The notes below the pieces were generated by a model, which saw nothing but the letters and a program-made list of their open reading frames with translations, searched no databases and was not told the origin of the DNA. Source: Eubacterium sp. (GTDB lineage: Bacteria > Bacillota > Clostridia > Lachnospirales > Lachnospiraceae). Taken from it: a stretch of 64,000 bases of DNA. Numbering within the stretch: the stretch's first letter is position 1; every line of letters starts with the position of its first letter. This document shows positions 25,061 through 33,180 of this stretch, one piece after another. The position numbers were made by a program, and so were the translations under genes. The DNA is taken from the NCBI GenBank assembly GCA_021769425.1, contig JAETSX010000006.1, positions 62,001 through 126,000 of the forward strand. The letters run 5' to 3'.

Positions 25061-25080
25061 TTATCTTACACTTATCTTAC
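25061..25080 (-). promoter_or_regulatory. direct repeats upstream of the efflux operon
   Basis: GTAAGATAA occurs twice on the minus strand with an 11-bp period (25072-25080 and 25061-25069), the one-turn spacing typical of OmpR/PhoB-family operators. No response regulator gene is adjacent. Confidence 0.45.
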
Positions 25081-25195
25081 TTTTTCTTCCAACTTATACT
25101 AACGAATGCCATTGAAAAAAGGATTCAAAAAACTTTAATCTATTCCAATAATTTCCAATATCGACAAATTATTACTTTCCGCCCCGGGTTACACA

Positions 25196-25204
25196 TGGTA
25201 TAAT
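25196..25204 (+). promoter_or_regulatory. extended -10 promoter upstream of the dipeptidase
   Basis: TGGTATAAT fits the TGnTATAAT extended -10 motif; no good -35 is seen. The 97-bp inverted-repeat element that follows would lie in the mRNA leader. Confidence 0.4.
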
Positions 25205-25217
25205 TAACATATACTGC

Positions 25218-25314
25218 GGGGCTGTCGGGAAATGAACTTTATAGACAACATATGGTTTGGATTCAAAAGTTCCATACTATACATTGTGCAAGACAGTCAT
25301 TTCCCAACAGCCCC
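25218..25314. repeat. 97-bp element with GGGGCTGTCGGGAAATGA terminal inverted repeats
   Basis: The left end GGGGCTGTCGGGAAATGA and the right end TCATTTCCCAACAGCCCC pair over 18 bp with one mismatch. A second, partial copy lies at 54280-54337 and shares the inner CATAC(T/A)ATACATTGTG. Confidence 0.65.
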
Positions 25315-25359
25315 ATTTCTGCAATCAGCTCTTGTTCAAACTTATGGAGGCGACCGTTT

Positions 25360-26334
25360 ATGAAAATTATAGATATGCACTGTGACACCATTTCCCGCAT
25401 CTGCGGGGAACGAAACCGCGGCAAAAATGCCAGGCTCCGCAGCAATTCTTTTCAACTGGATTTGGAAAAAATGAAACGTTCCGGTTATCTGCTCCAAAAC
25501 TTCGCCATGTTTCTTGACACCGGAGAGACTGCTTCCCCCTATGAAGACTGCAAACAGCAGATACATATCTTTCAGGAAGAAATGAAGGAAAACCAGGACA
25601 TGATTGCGCCTGTCACTTCCTATGAAGAAATCCTTGCCAATGAATCCCAGGGAAAAATGTCTGCGCTTATGACTCTGGAAGAAGGAGAAGCATGTGAGGG
25701 CAGCCTGGAAAAATTAGAAGAATTCTATCAGCTTGGCGTCCGCATGATGACCTTCACCTGGAATTACCCCAACAGTCTTGGATTTCCCGGAGAGCCTGCC
25801 GCCAGCCGTCTGGCCCAGTCTCAGGGTCTAACTCATCTGGGCATGGAATTTCTGGAACGGATGGAGGCGCTTGGCATTATCCCTGATGTGTCGCATCTGT
25901 CTGATGCCGGAATCCGGGATTTGTGCCGGTTCGCCAAAAAGCCTTTCTGCGCCAGCCATTCCAATGCACGCTCCCTCTGCCATCGGGGCCGAAACCTGCC
26001 GGATGAACTGATCCGCGGCATCGCAGAACGGGGAGGCGTCATCGGAGCTAATTATTACGGGCCGTTCCTGACCGCTACCCCGGATGTTCTGGGCCGTTTC
26101 TACGGGTATGTCAGCGATATCGCCGCACATATCCGGCATATTGCAGACGTAGGCGGCATAGATTGTATTGGACTTGGTTCTGATTTTGACGGAATTGACA
26201 ATAACTTGGAATTGAAAAACTGCGGTTCTATGGGGTTGCTGGAACAGGAGCTGAAGAGAGTGGGATTTCATGAAGGGGAATTGGATAAAATTTTTTATCA
26301 AAATGTGCTGGCCTTTTATAAGGAAATGCTATGA
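25360..26334 (+). CDS. membrane dipeptidase (peptidase family M19)
   Basis: 324 aa from the ATG at 25360 (GGAGG 9 nt upstream). Zinc ligands fit renal-dipeptidase family members: DMHCDT (HxD), LTLEEGEA (bridging Glu), DVSHLS and CASHSNAR (His), and GLGSDFDGI (Asp). No signal peptide, so probably cytoplasmic, as in other bacterial members that cleave dipeptides including D-residue ones. Confidence 0.92.
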   Translation: MKIIDMHCDTISRICGERNRGKNARLRSNSFQLDLEKMKRSGYLLQNFAMFLDTGETASPYEDCKQQIHIFQEEMKENQDMIAPVTSYEEILANESQGKMSALMTLEEGEACEGSLEKLEEFYQLGVRMMTFTWNYPNSLGFPGEPAASRLAQSQGLTHLGMEFLERMEALGIIPDVSHLSDAGIRDLCRFAKKPFCASHSNARSLCHRGRNLPDELIRGIAERGGVIGANYYGPFLTATPDVLGRFYGYVSDIAAHIRHIADVGGIDCIGLGSDFDGIDNNLELKNCGSMGLLEQELKRVGFHEGELDKIFYQNVLAFYKEML

Positions 26335-26545
26335 AATATTTCTGGAATCGGAAATGGGGGAATACCCTTCCTCAGGTATAGGTTACTATTTTAGATGCCG
26401 ATGGAAATATTTCTGAAATCGGAAATGGGGGAATACCCTTCCTCAGGTATAGGTTACTATTTTAGATGCCGATGGAAATATTTCTGAAATCGGAAACGGA
26501 GAAATATCCTTCCTCAGGTATAGGTTACTATTTTGGATGCCAATG
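26333..26545 (+). repeat. three tandem copies of a 71-bp unit
   Basis: Copies start at 26333, 26404 and 26475, and a fourth begins at 26546. Copies 1 and 2 are nearly identical; copy 3 has drifted. The unit contains CCTCAGGTATAGGTTACTAT. The array starts two bases before the dipeptidase stop codon ends and fills the gap to the NlpC/P60 gene. Confidence 0.9.
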
Positions 26546-26578
26546 GAAATGAAGGAATGTAAAAGAAAGGGAAAATAA

Positions 26579-27574
26579 ATGTATACAGCGATTGTTACCG
26601 TTCCAAGTGCGTTTCTCTACGAGAATCCCTCTGCCGAAAGTATCTCGGATGAGCTTTTATCCGGGTGGATTGTGACGGTACAGCGCCAGCAGGGGAATTT
26701 TCTGGAAATCATTACCGATTATGGTTACGCCGGATGGTTGGATTGTTCGGCAGTCCGCAGGATTGCGCCGGAAGAATACTGCCGTCTGAATGACATCGGG
26801 GAACACAGTTATATGCCGGAGCCTTTGCCCTGCTTCCCAAATAGGCAGAAACCTGTTGGCAGAGCATTTTACCTGGGGACATATGCCAGAACATCAGAGG
26901 ACGCCACAAGCCCGGCTGTCCTTTGCAGAGGCATTACAGACATCCTGGAAGAGCCAAAGGTACAGTCCGCTATTGTATCTACTCTTTTTATGGGAAGCCA
27001 TGTGTCTGCTCTGGGCAGCCCCAGGGACGGGTGGCAGAAAATTCAAACAGCGGAGGGCGTCTGCGGATATGTCCCTGCTGTCTCTCTGCTGTTTTCTGAT
27101 AAAAACTTCTTCCCGGCTCATGCAGCGTACGGAGCCTCCCTTTCTCATTCTGCCGGAAAGATAAGAACAGGATCTTCCTGCTCCCAACTCCGGCAGGATG
27201 TGCTGAATTATGCCAAATCCTATCTTGGCGTCCAGTACCGCTGGGGCGGCAAAACCCACGCAGGAATTGACTGTTCCGGATTGACCTTCATGAGTTATTA
27301 CATATGCGGGATCATCATTTACCGGGATGCCGTGATTATGGAAGGATATCCTGTCCGGAAAATCTCCCTTTCCCGGATACAACCCGCCGATCTGCTCTAT
27401 TTTCCCGGACATGTGGCCCTGTATCTTGGAAAAGGCGATTATATCCATTCCACCGGAAATCTCTCTGCTTTTGGCTGCACCATAAACAGCCTGAATCCGT
27501 ATAGTCCTGTTTACCGTAAGGATCTGGCAGAAAATATCACCGCTGTGGGAAGTGTGTTCTGCGCTTTTGAGTAA
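26579..27574 (+). CDS. SH3-domain NlpC/P60 endopeptidase
   Basis: 331 aa. Two or three N-terminal SH3-like modules (about 1-60, 85-175) match the dipeptide-ligase/endopeptidase arrangement of YkfC-type enzymes. The C-terminal NlpC/P60 domain has YRWGGKTHAGIDCSG with catalytic Cys232, PGHVALYL with His278 and YIHSTG with His290. No signal peptide. YkfC-like enzymes cleave gamma-D-Glu-diamino-acid bonds in recycled muropeptides. Together with the dipeptidase upstream this suggests a murein-peptide recycling pair. Confidence 0.88.
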   Translation: MYTAIVTVPSAFLYENPSAESISDELLSGWIVTVQRQQGNFLEIITDYGYAGWLDCSAVRRIAPEEYCRLNDIGEHSYMPEPLPCFPNRQKPVGRAFYLGTYARTSEDATSPAVLCRGITDILEEPKVQSAIVSTLFMGSHVSALGSPRDGWQKIQTAEGVCGYVPAVSLLFSDKNFFPAHAAYGASLSHSAGKIRTGSSCSQLRQDVLNYAKSYLGVQYRWGGKTHAGIDCSGLTFMSYYICGIIIYRDAVIMEGYPVRKISLSRIQPADLLYFPGHVALYLGKGDYIHSTGNLSAFGCTINSLNPYSPVYRKDLAENITAVGSVFCAFE

Positions 27575-27579
27575 TATAT

Positions 27580-27660
27580 ACGCACCAAGCACATCTTCGA
27601 AGCAATATCTACCCCTTGTGCGAGTACCCCCGCTTCGCTGGGGCAGACTCTGCGCATCTT
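27580..27660. repeat. degenerate copy A4 of the structured element core
   Basis: CGCACCAAGCAC and TTGTGCGAGTAC resemble the core of copies A1-A3. It is followed by a small hairpin (CCCC and GGGG around GCTTCGC) between the convergent NlpC/P60 and cysK genes. No clear hairpin 1. Confidence 0.4.
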
Positions 27661-27690
27661 TATTCTTTATCTTTCCTGCTCATCTATCAA

Positions 27691-28617
27691 TTACCCAAAC
27701 AACGGAGTAGAAAAATACCTCTCCGCCGTATCCGGCAAAATCGTTACCACCGTCTTGCCTTTCCCCAGCTTCTTTGCCAGCTTCAATGCCGCCGCCACAT
27801 TGGTTCCGCTGGAAATCCCGCACATAATCCCCTCCTCTGCCGCAAGCCTCTTGGAAGTGGAAAGGGCTTCTTCATCTGTAATAATGCAGACTTCATCATA
27901 AATCTTCTGATTCAGAATCTCAGGAATCAAACCGTCCCCAATGCCCATCTGCAGATGAGTTCCAATGGAGCCGCCGGAAAGGATTGCCGCATGCTCCGGT
28001 TCCACTGCCCAGATTTCCATATCCGGATTCTTCTCCTTGATCGTCTCTCCTACTCCGGTAATCGTGCCGCCGGTGCCGATACCGGAACAGAATCCATGAA
28101 TGGGGCCGTCCGCCTGCTCTAAAATCTCAATGCCGGTCTTAGAGCGGTGCACCGCCGGATTGGCAGGATTTTCAAACTGCTGGGGCACAAACACCCGGGA
28201 ATCCTCCTTCGCCATAGTAAGAGCTGTCTGCAGGCATTCCTCAATACATGCGCCGATATTTCCATCATCATGAATCAGAATCACCTCAGCCCCATAGTGT
28301 TCCACCAGCTTGCGCCGCTCTTCGCTGACAGAGTCAGGCATAATAATCTTGGTCTGATAGCCCCGCACAGCCCCTACCAGCGCAAGGCCGATGCCCTGGT
28401 TGCCGCTGGTAGGCTCCACGATAATGGTATCCTCCTGTATCAGCCCTTTCTCTTCTGCATCCCTGATCATATTATAAGCTGTTCTTGTCTTAATGGAACC
28501 TCCCACATTAAGCCCCTCAAATTTCACCAATACCTGGGCGCTGTCCGGCTCCGGCATACGATTTAAGCGGATTAACGGAGTGCCTCCCATGGCTTCCAAT
28601 ATATTATTATAAATCAT
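27691..28617 (-). CDS. cysK: cysteine synthase (O-acetylserine sulfhydrylase family)
   Basis: 308 aa. A fold type II PLP enzyme: PLP lysine K43 in GGSIKTRTA, TSGNQGIGLA loop, phosphate loop GIGTGGTITGVG, and C-terminal CGISSGTNVAAAL with ILPDTAERY. It makes cysteine from O-acetylserine and sulfide. The lysine motif reads SIKTR, where the enteric type has SVKDR, and the asparagine loop reads SGNQG rather than SGNTG, so a subfamily with another acyl or sulfur partner is possible. AAAGGAT ribosome site and a strong promoter. Confidence 0.88.
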   Translation of the reverse strand: MIYNNILEAMGGTPLIRLNRMPEPDSAQVLVKFEGLNVGGSIKTRTAYNMIRDAEEKGLIQEDTIIVEPTSGNQGIGLALVGAVRGYQTKIIMPDSVSEERRKLVEHYGAEVILIHDDGNIGACIEECLQTALTMAKEDSRVFVPQQFENPANPAVHRSKTGIEILEQADGPIHGFCSGIGTGGTITGVGETIKEKNPDMEIWAVEPEHAAILSGGSIGTHLQMGIGDGLIPEILNQKIYDEVCIITDEEALSTSKRLAAEEGIMCGISSGTNVAAALKLAKKLGKGKTVVTILPDTAERYFSTPLFG

Positions 28618-28665
28618 AATCTCATATCCTTTCTATATCCCCACGAAAAGGGAAATATCTATAAA

Positions 28666-28694
28666 ATTATAATATGTATTCTTTGGAATTACAA
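28666..28694 (-). promoter_or_regulatory. sigma-A promoter of cysK
   Basis: -35 TTGTAA (28689-28694), 17 nt, -10 TATAAT (28666-28671), with about 45 nt of leader. No T-box or SAM riboswitch fits in the short leader. Confidence 0.7.
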
Positions 28695-28722
28695 CAACAT
28701 TTCTTTGAATTTTACCGCATAT

Positions 28723-29289
28723 TTATGGATTTAACACATTCATAACTTGTTGATATTTGTTTCTGTAATGCTTTTTACTTTTATCAGACAGCTTATCAAA
28801 ACTTCGCTCCAATTTATCCTTCACAAACTGCCTTCCTTCTTCCATACCCATTCCTCTTCTTGAATATGCCAGATACAATAAACTGGGAACACTGTCAAAA
28901 TGGGAAATGGCATCTGCATCCGCAACACAAATTTCTTCTATACTGCTTTTTTCAAGGCACACGCTTCCCCTGTGATTTCTGATACATTTCTGAACTAACG
29001 CTATTTTAGATTCCTCATAAGAAAGATTTTGCAACAAATCATATGCCATTTCTGCACCATAAATGTGATGCTCCTCATATAAACTGCCATCTGTAATAGA
29101 AGCAATATCATGTAACCATGCTGCAACCATTACTATTTCTTTATCTGCACCATATTTCTCAGCTAATAATGCACCATTTTTTACAACGGCTTCCGTGTGA
29201 TAGTAGCACCCCATTCCAAATATATTTGCAGGCTTTTTACATCTTGCAAGTATTTCTTTTTGTAAATATTCTAAAATATCTATTCTCAT
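28723..29289 (-). CDS. HD-domain phosphohydrolase
   Basis: 188 aa from the ATG at 29289, 7 nt after GGAGG; the ATG at 29295 is inside that spacing. HD-domain metal ligands are visible: His in YYHTEAV, WLHDIAS (HD), EEHHIYGA, and Asp in VADADAISHF. It resembles YfbR/YedJ-like predicted HD hydrolases of unknown substrate. Base composition is more AT-rich than its neighbours, with Ile, Lys and Tyr enriched; acquisition is possible. Confidence 0.8.
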   Translation of the reverse strand: MRIDILEYLQKEILARCKKPANIFGMGCYYHTEAVVKNGALLAEKYGADKEIVMVAAWLHDIASITDGSLYEEHHIYGAEMAYDLLQNLSYEESKIALVQKCIRNHRGSVCLEKSSIEEICVADADAISHFDSVPSLLYLAYSRRGMGMEEGRQFVKDKLERSFDKLSDKSKKHYRNKYQQVMNVLNP

Positions 29290-29332
29290 ATTCATCCCTC
29301 CACTTACTTAATTTTCTACAACTTTTTTATAA

Positions 29333-29523
29333 CCAAGTCCACATCAACTCCCTTAACCCCTCACTCATGAGGGGCTTGGACACTTTGCCGCACCGAGCAT
29401 GGTCGCTTTTGCGACATCATACCTCTCGTGCAAGTGCGCATCCTCGCGGAGCGTTTTTCTTTCATAGGAAAGCCATATACTTTAGTGCTTCACAGCAACA
29501 AGGTCTTTCCTATGAAAGAAAAA
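29333..29523. repeat. structured dispersed element, copy A2 (three hairpins)
   Basis: It holds hairpin 1 (CCCCTCA/TGAGGGG at 29357-29374, outer CCAAG/CTTGG), core 29387-29441, and hairpin 3 with perfect 19-bp arms (29454-29472 and 29505-29523). Loop 3 is shared with A1 (CTTCACAG). It fills the gap between the HD gene and the tRNA. Confidence 0.75.
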
Positions 29524-29574
29524 AAGACATTATCAACGGATTCTACTATCCCTTGACAATGCCTTCTCCTAAGA

Positions 29575-29649
<75 letters not shown>

Positions 29650-29661
29650 TTGACATTTCTT

Positions 29662-29690
29662 ATTATATTCCAACTTTATGAAAATGTCAA
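29662..29690 (-). promoter_or_regulatory. consensus sigma-A promoter of the tRNA
   Basis: Perfect TTGACA (29685-29690), 17 nt, perfect TATAAT (29662-29667), ending 12 bp before the mature 5' end. Confidence 0.9.
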
Positions 29691-29715
29691 ATATTTTCTG
29701 ATACCTTTTTCCCAA

Positions 29716-30990
29716 CTACTGAATCTGATAATTTTTAAAGCTCCGGTAACTCCAGGCTGCCAACCCCGCCGTCAGAATAAGATACAGAACCGGAACCCAC
29801 TGAAAAAAGTAAAAATAATGGTTCCCGACGCAAAGGAGCTGATGGGCCGCCACGCCTCGGGGATAATACATAGACGTAGGAAAACTGCATACCAGCATAT
29901 ACAAAAAACGGGAATCCCCCACCATATTAATCAAAAAAACGGGGGCAAAGATAAACACAAAGCATACAATGATCACGCCAAAGGGCGTTTTCATCTTAGC
30001 GGAACAAAACATCACGATCATTGCCGTCATACAGGCAGCCAAAATACAGCAGCCTGCAGTGATTCCCAGAAATCCCAGCAGATTTACCGGAAGATTCAGA
30101 TAAAACCCTTCAACGCATACCTGGATTGGCAGGTTCCAGCCGCTGAGTCCGTAAACCGCCTGGATCTCCAATAAGAATATCACAGAAAACCCCAAAGCGG
30201 CGAATACGGTAAAGGATATTCCTGCCAGAAGCTTCGCCCAAATCAGCTTATTTTTCCCATACCGGGAAGACAGCGCCAGAGCGTCCATACGGGAGGTATG
30301 TTCTCCTGCAAACACAGGGGCAAGGATAATTGCCACTGCAAAAGCCAGAAAAATAAAATTCGGCGTCTGCATCCGGAAATAATTGTCAAACCCCAGCATA
30401 TTTCCATAAGCATAGGGGGTTTTTATCTTCTCATTTTCTTTCTTATGAAATGCAATTTCCCCTTGGGAAAGTTTCTCTTTCTGAAAAATATTTTCCATCA
30501 TCCTGCTGCGGAATTCATAAAAATTTGTCCCGTCCACCTCCTCCGTGTCTATGTTATGGTTTCCCATCATCGCCAATAGCGTATCCAGATTATGGTACGG
30601 GGCATATGCCTTATAGTATTTTTTCCAATATTCCGCCTTATTTTCTGCATTTTCCCAGTTATCACGCAGCCCCGCCTTATTTTCTGCATTCTCCCAGTTA
30701 TCGCGCAGCCCCGCCTGATTATCAGAGAATTCCGCCAAATCTTCCCGGCCCTTTTGAAAAAATTCCTGGTTCAGTTCTTTTATTTCCAGGCTCTCCAACG
30801 CCTCCCGCTCCTGTTTTACAATATGATAATGGCTGTCTACCTTCTCTCCGTCAATATAATAGTTCCCTGCGGCGCCGCTGACGCCGGAAAACAGTACCCA
30901 CAGCAGGACCACGCCTAATGCAATCCAGGTGGACCGTTTCAGGAAAATTTTTTTATATTCATATCCTGTTAAATCCCATAACTCTCTCAT
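29716..30990 (-). CDS. ABC-2 type transporter permease
   Basis: 424 aa. One helix near the N-terminus is followed by a soluble extracytoplasmic stretch (about 45-200). About five more helices follow (205-225, 250-275, 300-345, 350-370, 395-415). It is the last gene of the ECF-sigma-controlled ABC operon, 102 bp after the ATPase. In the loop a 13-residue block (AGLRDNWENAENK) occurs twice in tandem, a recent 39-bp duplication. Confidence 0.85.
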   Translation of the reverse strand: MRELWDLTGYEYKKIFLKRSTWIALGVVLLWVLFSGVSGAAGNYYIDGEKVDSHYHIVKQEREALESLEIKELNQEFFQKGREDLAEFSDNQAGLRDNWENAENKAGLRDNWENAENKAEYWKKYYKAYAPYHNLDTLLAMMGNHNIDTEEVDGTNFYEFRSRMMENIFQKEKLSQGEIAFHKKENEKIKTPYAYGNMLGFDNYFRMQTPNFIFLAFAVAIILAPVFAGEHTSRMDALALSSRYGKNKLIWAKLLAGISFTVFAALGFSVIFLLEIQAVYGLSGWNLPIQVCVEGFYLNLPVNLLGFLGITAGCCILAACMTAMIVMFCSAKMKTPFGVIIVCFVFIFAPVFLINMVGDSRFLYMLVCSFPTSMYYPRGVAAHQLLCVGNHYFYFFQWVPVLYLILTAGLAAWSYRSFKNYQIQ

Positions 30991-31092
30991 TTGCCGAACC
31001 TTCTTTCTGACCTAATATATTTCACTTTGAGACAGCAGCTCACGTTTTCACTCACGGACATACTTACTTATAGAACTTGATTTCCCTGGTTT

Positions 31093-31980
31093 CTATTCGT
31101 ATGGCTGCTCGCCGCTTCCCTGATCTGCATCGCTGAAATAATAAAGATACAAATCTTCCAGTGAGGCTTCCACAGAAACAGCCGTTTCCGCCGGTTTCTG
31201 CCCGCATACCAGACGCAGAAACGTTCCGTTTTGTTCTTCCCGGACATTTAATGCATCATACCGGGCGGTCAGTTCTGCAGCCGTTTTGCTGTCTACCGTG
31301 CATTCCCAGACCTTTCCGTCAATGGCCTGTATGATTTCCTTAAGGCTGCCCTGATGAATCATGGCGCCGCTTTTCATCACCAGAATTACATCTGCAATAT
31401 ACTCCACATCCGACACAATATGGGTGGACAACAGCACAATCCTTTCATTGCCCAGCCTGGAAATCAGGTTGCGGAACCTGACCCGCTCCTTGGGATCTAA
31501 TCCGGCGGTAGGCTCATCCAGCGCCAGGACTTTCGGATTATTCAGCAATGATTGGGCAATGCCCAGCCGCTGCTTCATTCCACCGGAAAATGTTTTGATT
31601 TTCTTCTTTGCCACATGGGATAAATCCGTCAGTTCCAGCAATTCCAGAGATTTTTCCCTGGCCTGCTTTTTCGGAATTCCTTTTAAGGACGCCAGATACA
31701 TCAGAAAATCCATGGCAGAAAAATCAGGATAGTATCCAAATTCCTGGGGCAGATATCCCAGGATATCCCGGTAAGCCTCCTCTTCCACTTTCATGCCGTC
31801 GTAGAGGATTTCCCCGCTGTCCGGCTTTAATACTCCGCACATCATGCGCATTAATGTGGTTTTTCCTGCTCCGTTTGCTCCCAGAAGCCCGTAGACCCCC
31901 TTTTTCAGGGAAAGGGATACCCGATCCACTGCCAGTTTATTCTTATATTGCTTCGTTACTCTGTCTAAAATTAATTCCAC
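31093..31980 (-). CDS. ABC transporter ATPase
   Basis: 295 aa from a GTG at 31980 (GGAGGG 6 nt upstream). It has Walker A GANGAGKTT, Q-loop YLPQEFGYY, signature FSGGMKQRLGIAQ, Walker B VLALDEPTAGLDP and H-loop LLSTHIVS. It belongs to the CcmA-like exporter ATPases with a C-terminal extension. It pairs with the permease downstream and probably also with the membrane protein upstream. Confidence 0.93.
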   Translation of the reverse strand: MELILDRVTKQYKNKLAVDRVSLSLKKGVYGLLGANGAGKTTLMRMMCGVLKPDSGEILYDGMKVEEEAYRDILGYLPQEFGYYPDFSAMDFLMYLASLKGIPKKQAREKSLELLELTDLSHVAKKKIKTFSGGMKQRLGIAQSLLNNPKVLALDEPTAGLDPKERVRFRNLISRLGNERIVLLSTHIVSDVEYIADVILVMKSGAMIHQGSLKEIIQAIDGKVWECTVDSKTAAELTARYDALNVREEQNGTFLRLVCGQKPAETAVSVEASLEDLYLYYFSDADQGSGEQPYE

Positions 31981-32054
31981 TTTAATCCCTCCATTCCGCT
32001 GATAAGCCAAAGACAGCTTTCAGTTCCTTTTCCTCAATCGAGCAGATACAAATT

Positions 32055-32200
32055 GCAGTTTATCCTTTCCATCGGCATAGGCAGATTGCAGTTCTTCCTT
32101 TCCATCGGCATAGGCAGATTGCAGTTCCTCCTTTCCATCGGCATAGGCAGATTGCAGTTTATCCCTTCCATCGGCATAGGCAGATTGCAGTTCTTCTCTT
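32055..32200. repeat. 33-bp tandem repeat, four full units
   Basis: Units start at 32055, 32088, 32121 and 32154, with a partial one at 32187. The unit contains CCATCGGCATAGGCAGATTG. The minus strand stays open across it (11-residue units NCNLPMPMER), and a TTG-initiated frame of 65 codons (32034-32231) overlaps the preceding gene by 31 bp. Its ribosome site is too close to the TTG, so I do not call it a gene. Confidence 0.9.
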
Positions 32201-32953
32201 TCAACCGGTCAGAAACAGGCTGCGGCTCCAATTCTCCGCTTCATGGCAGATTTGCCAGATCTGTTTCGCCAGAATTGCCGCAAATGCAAAAAATACAATC
32301 AGCCAAACATAAAACGCCCCATTCCCATGAACTGTTTCCTGAAAATTTCCTGCCGCCAGGCCGATTCCGCAGAAAAACAGACCCAGAGCGCAGCAATACC
32401 AAACACCGTCCCTGCCCTTTGTGTATTTTTCAATCTGAAAAGCCAGCGCACAGGTGCACAGCCAGGGCGTCATCAGATAAACGGCTCCCCGAAATATGCT
32501 GATCCGTTCATACCGCACAAGAAAAGGAAGCGCTGAGATAATCAGAAGAAAATCCGCCCCGCCTATGGCCCCCATCCGTATCAGCAATATCTGCTGCAGG
32601 TTGTGTTTTGCCGACATTTCCAGTTCTGCCATCCCATACACGCCGGAGCGGAAGGTTTCTGTCACCGCCAGCGCTGCAAGCAGCGGCATAACCGCTGAGA
32701 CGCACCAGAGCATTCCGTAATCCTCTGCGCTTTGCCAGTAACCGTTTCCAAACGCCAGAGCAGCGGCAACCAGCAGCAGCGACAAAATCCAGACAAACTT
32801 GCGGATATAGCCAATCTGAACTGCTATCGTTTCCAACGGACCAGATTTTGGGTAAGAAAGCTCCCTCAAAAACTCTCCTTTTCTCTGAGGCGCAGGGGCC
32901 GGATAAAGCTGCCGCATTTCTTTTTTTATCTGAGATTTCGAAACATTTGACAT
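32201..32953 (-). CDS. six-helix membrane protein of an ECF-sigma/ABC operon (possible anti-sigma)
   Basis: 250 aa. About 45 cytoplasmic N-terminal residues (SKSQIKKEMRQLYPAPAPQRKGEFLREL) precede six hydrophobic helices. AAGGAGG ribosome site. It is the first gene after the ECF promoter at 32974-33006 and precedes the ABC ATPase and permease. A soluble N-terminus on a membrane body suits an anti-sigma factor for the sigma encoded just upstream, but no ZAS or other known anti-sigma motif is seen. A second permease is the alternative. Confidence 0.5.
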   Translation of the reverse strand: MSNVSKSQIKKEMRQLYPAPAPQRKGEFLRELSYPKSGPLETIAVQIGYIRKFVWILSLLLVAAALAFGNGYWQSAEDYGMLWCVSAVMPLLAALAVTETFRSGVYGMAELEMSAKHNLQQILLIRMGAIGGADFLLIISALPFLVRYERISIFRGAVYLMTPWLCTCALAFQIEKYTKGRDGVWYCCALGLFFCGIGLAAGNFQETVHGNGAFYVWLIVFFAFAAILAKQIWQICHEAENWSRSLFLTG

Positions 32954-32973
32954 TCTGAGTTCCTCCTTCTGTT

Positions 32974-33006
32974 ATGATTAACGTTTAAAATCAGCAGCAT
33001 GTGTCA
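32974..33006 (-). promoter_or_regulatory. ECF-type promoter of the ABC operon
   Basis: TGACACA (33000-33006), 15 nt, ACGTTAATCAT (32974-32984). The same two blocks at the same spacing precede the sigma gene itself; the spacer sequences differ. This shared pattern is strong evidence for recognition by that sigma factor. Confidence 0.75.
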
Positions 33007-33024
33007 GAAAAACAGAATGCTGTT

Positions 33025-33178
33025 TTCATAATAAATTCCCATCATGCTCAGCCTGCCGTTTGACGGGCCGCATGGCCATCCTTACTATGGAAGTCAGAGA
33101 CTTTCATAGTAAACTCCCATCATGCTAAGCCTGTCGTGCGACGGGCCGCATGGCCATCCTACTATGGAAGCCAAGGGC
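33025..33178. repeat. two tandem 78-bp palindromic units
   Basis: Each unit has outer arms (CTTTCATAGTA/TACTATGGAAG) and an inner GC-rich palindromic core (GACGGGCCGCATGGCCATCC), so each folds into a long hairpin. They lie directly after the sigma gene and before the ECF promoter. A third copy is at 20311-20360. Confidence 0.8.
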
Positions 33179-33180
33179 TT

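Noticed and set aside
26333-26545. CRISPR-like array.
   Set aside because: The 71-bp units are contiguous with no unique spacers, and no cas genes occur. The same holds for the 33-bp units at 32055-32200.
28618-28722. T-box or SAM riboswitch before cysK.
   Set aside because: The leader is about 45 nt and lacks a T-box sequence or terminator hairpin.
32034-32231. A 65-codon gene made of 11-residue repeats.
   Set aside because: The TTG start has its GGAG only about 2 nt away and the frame follows from a 33-bp repeat. Kept as a repeat and as a finding.
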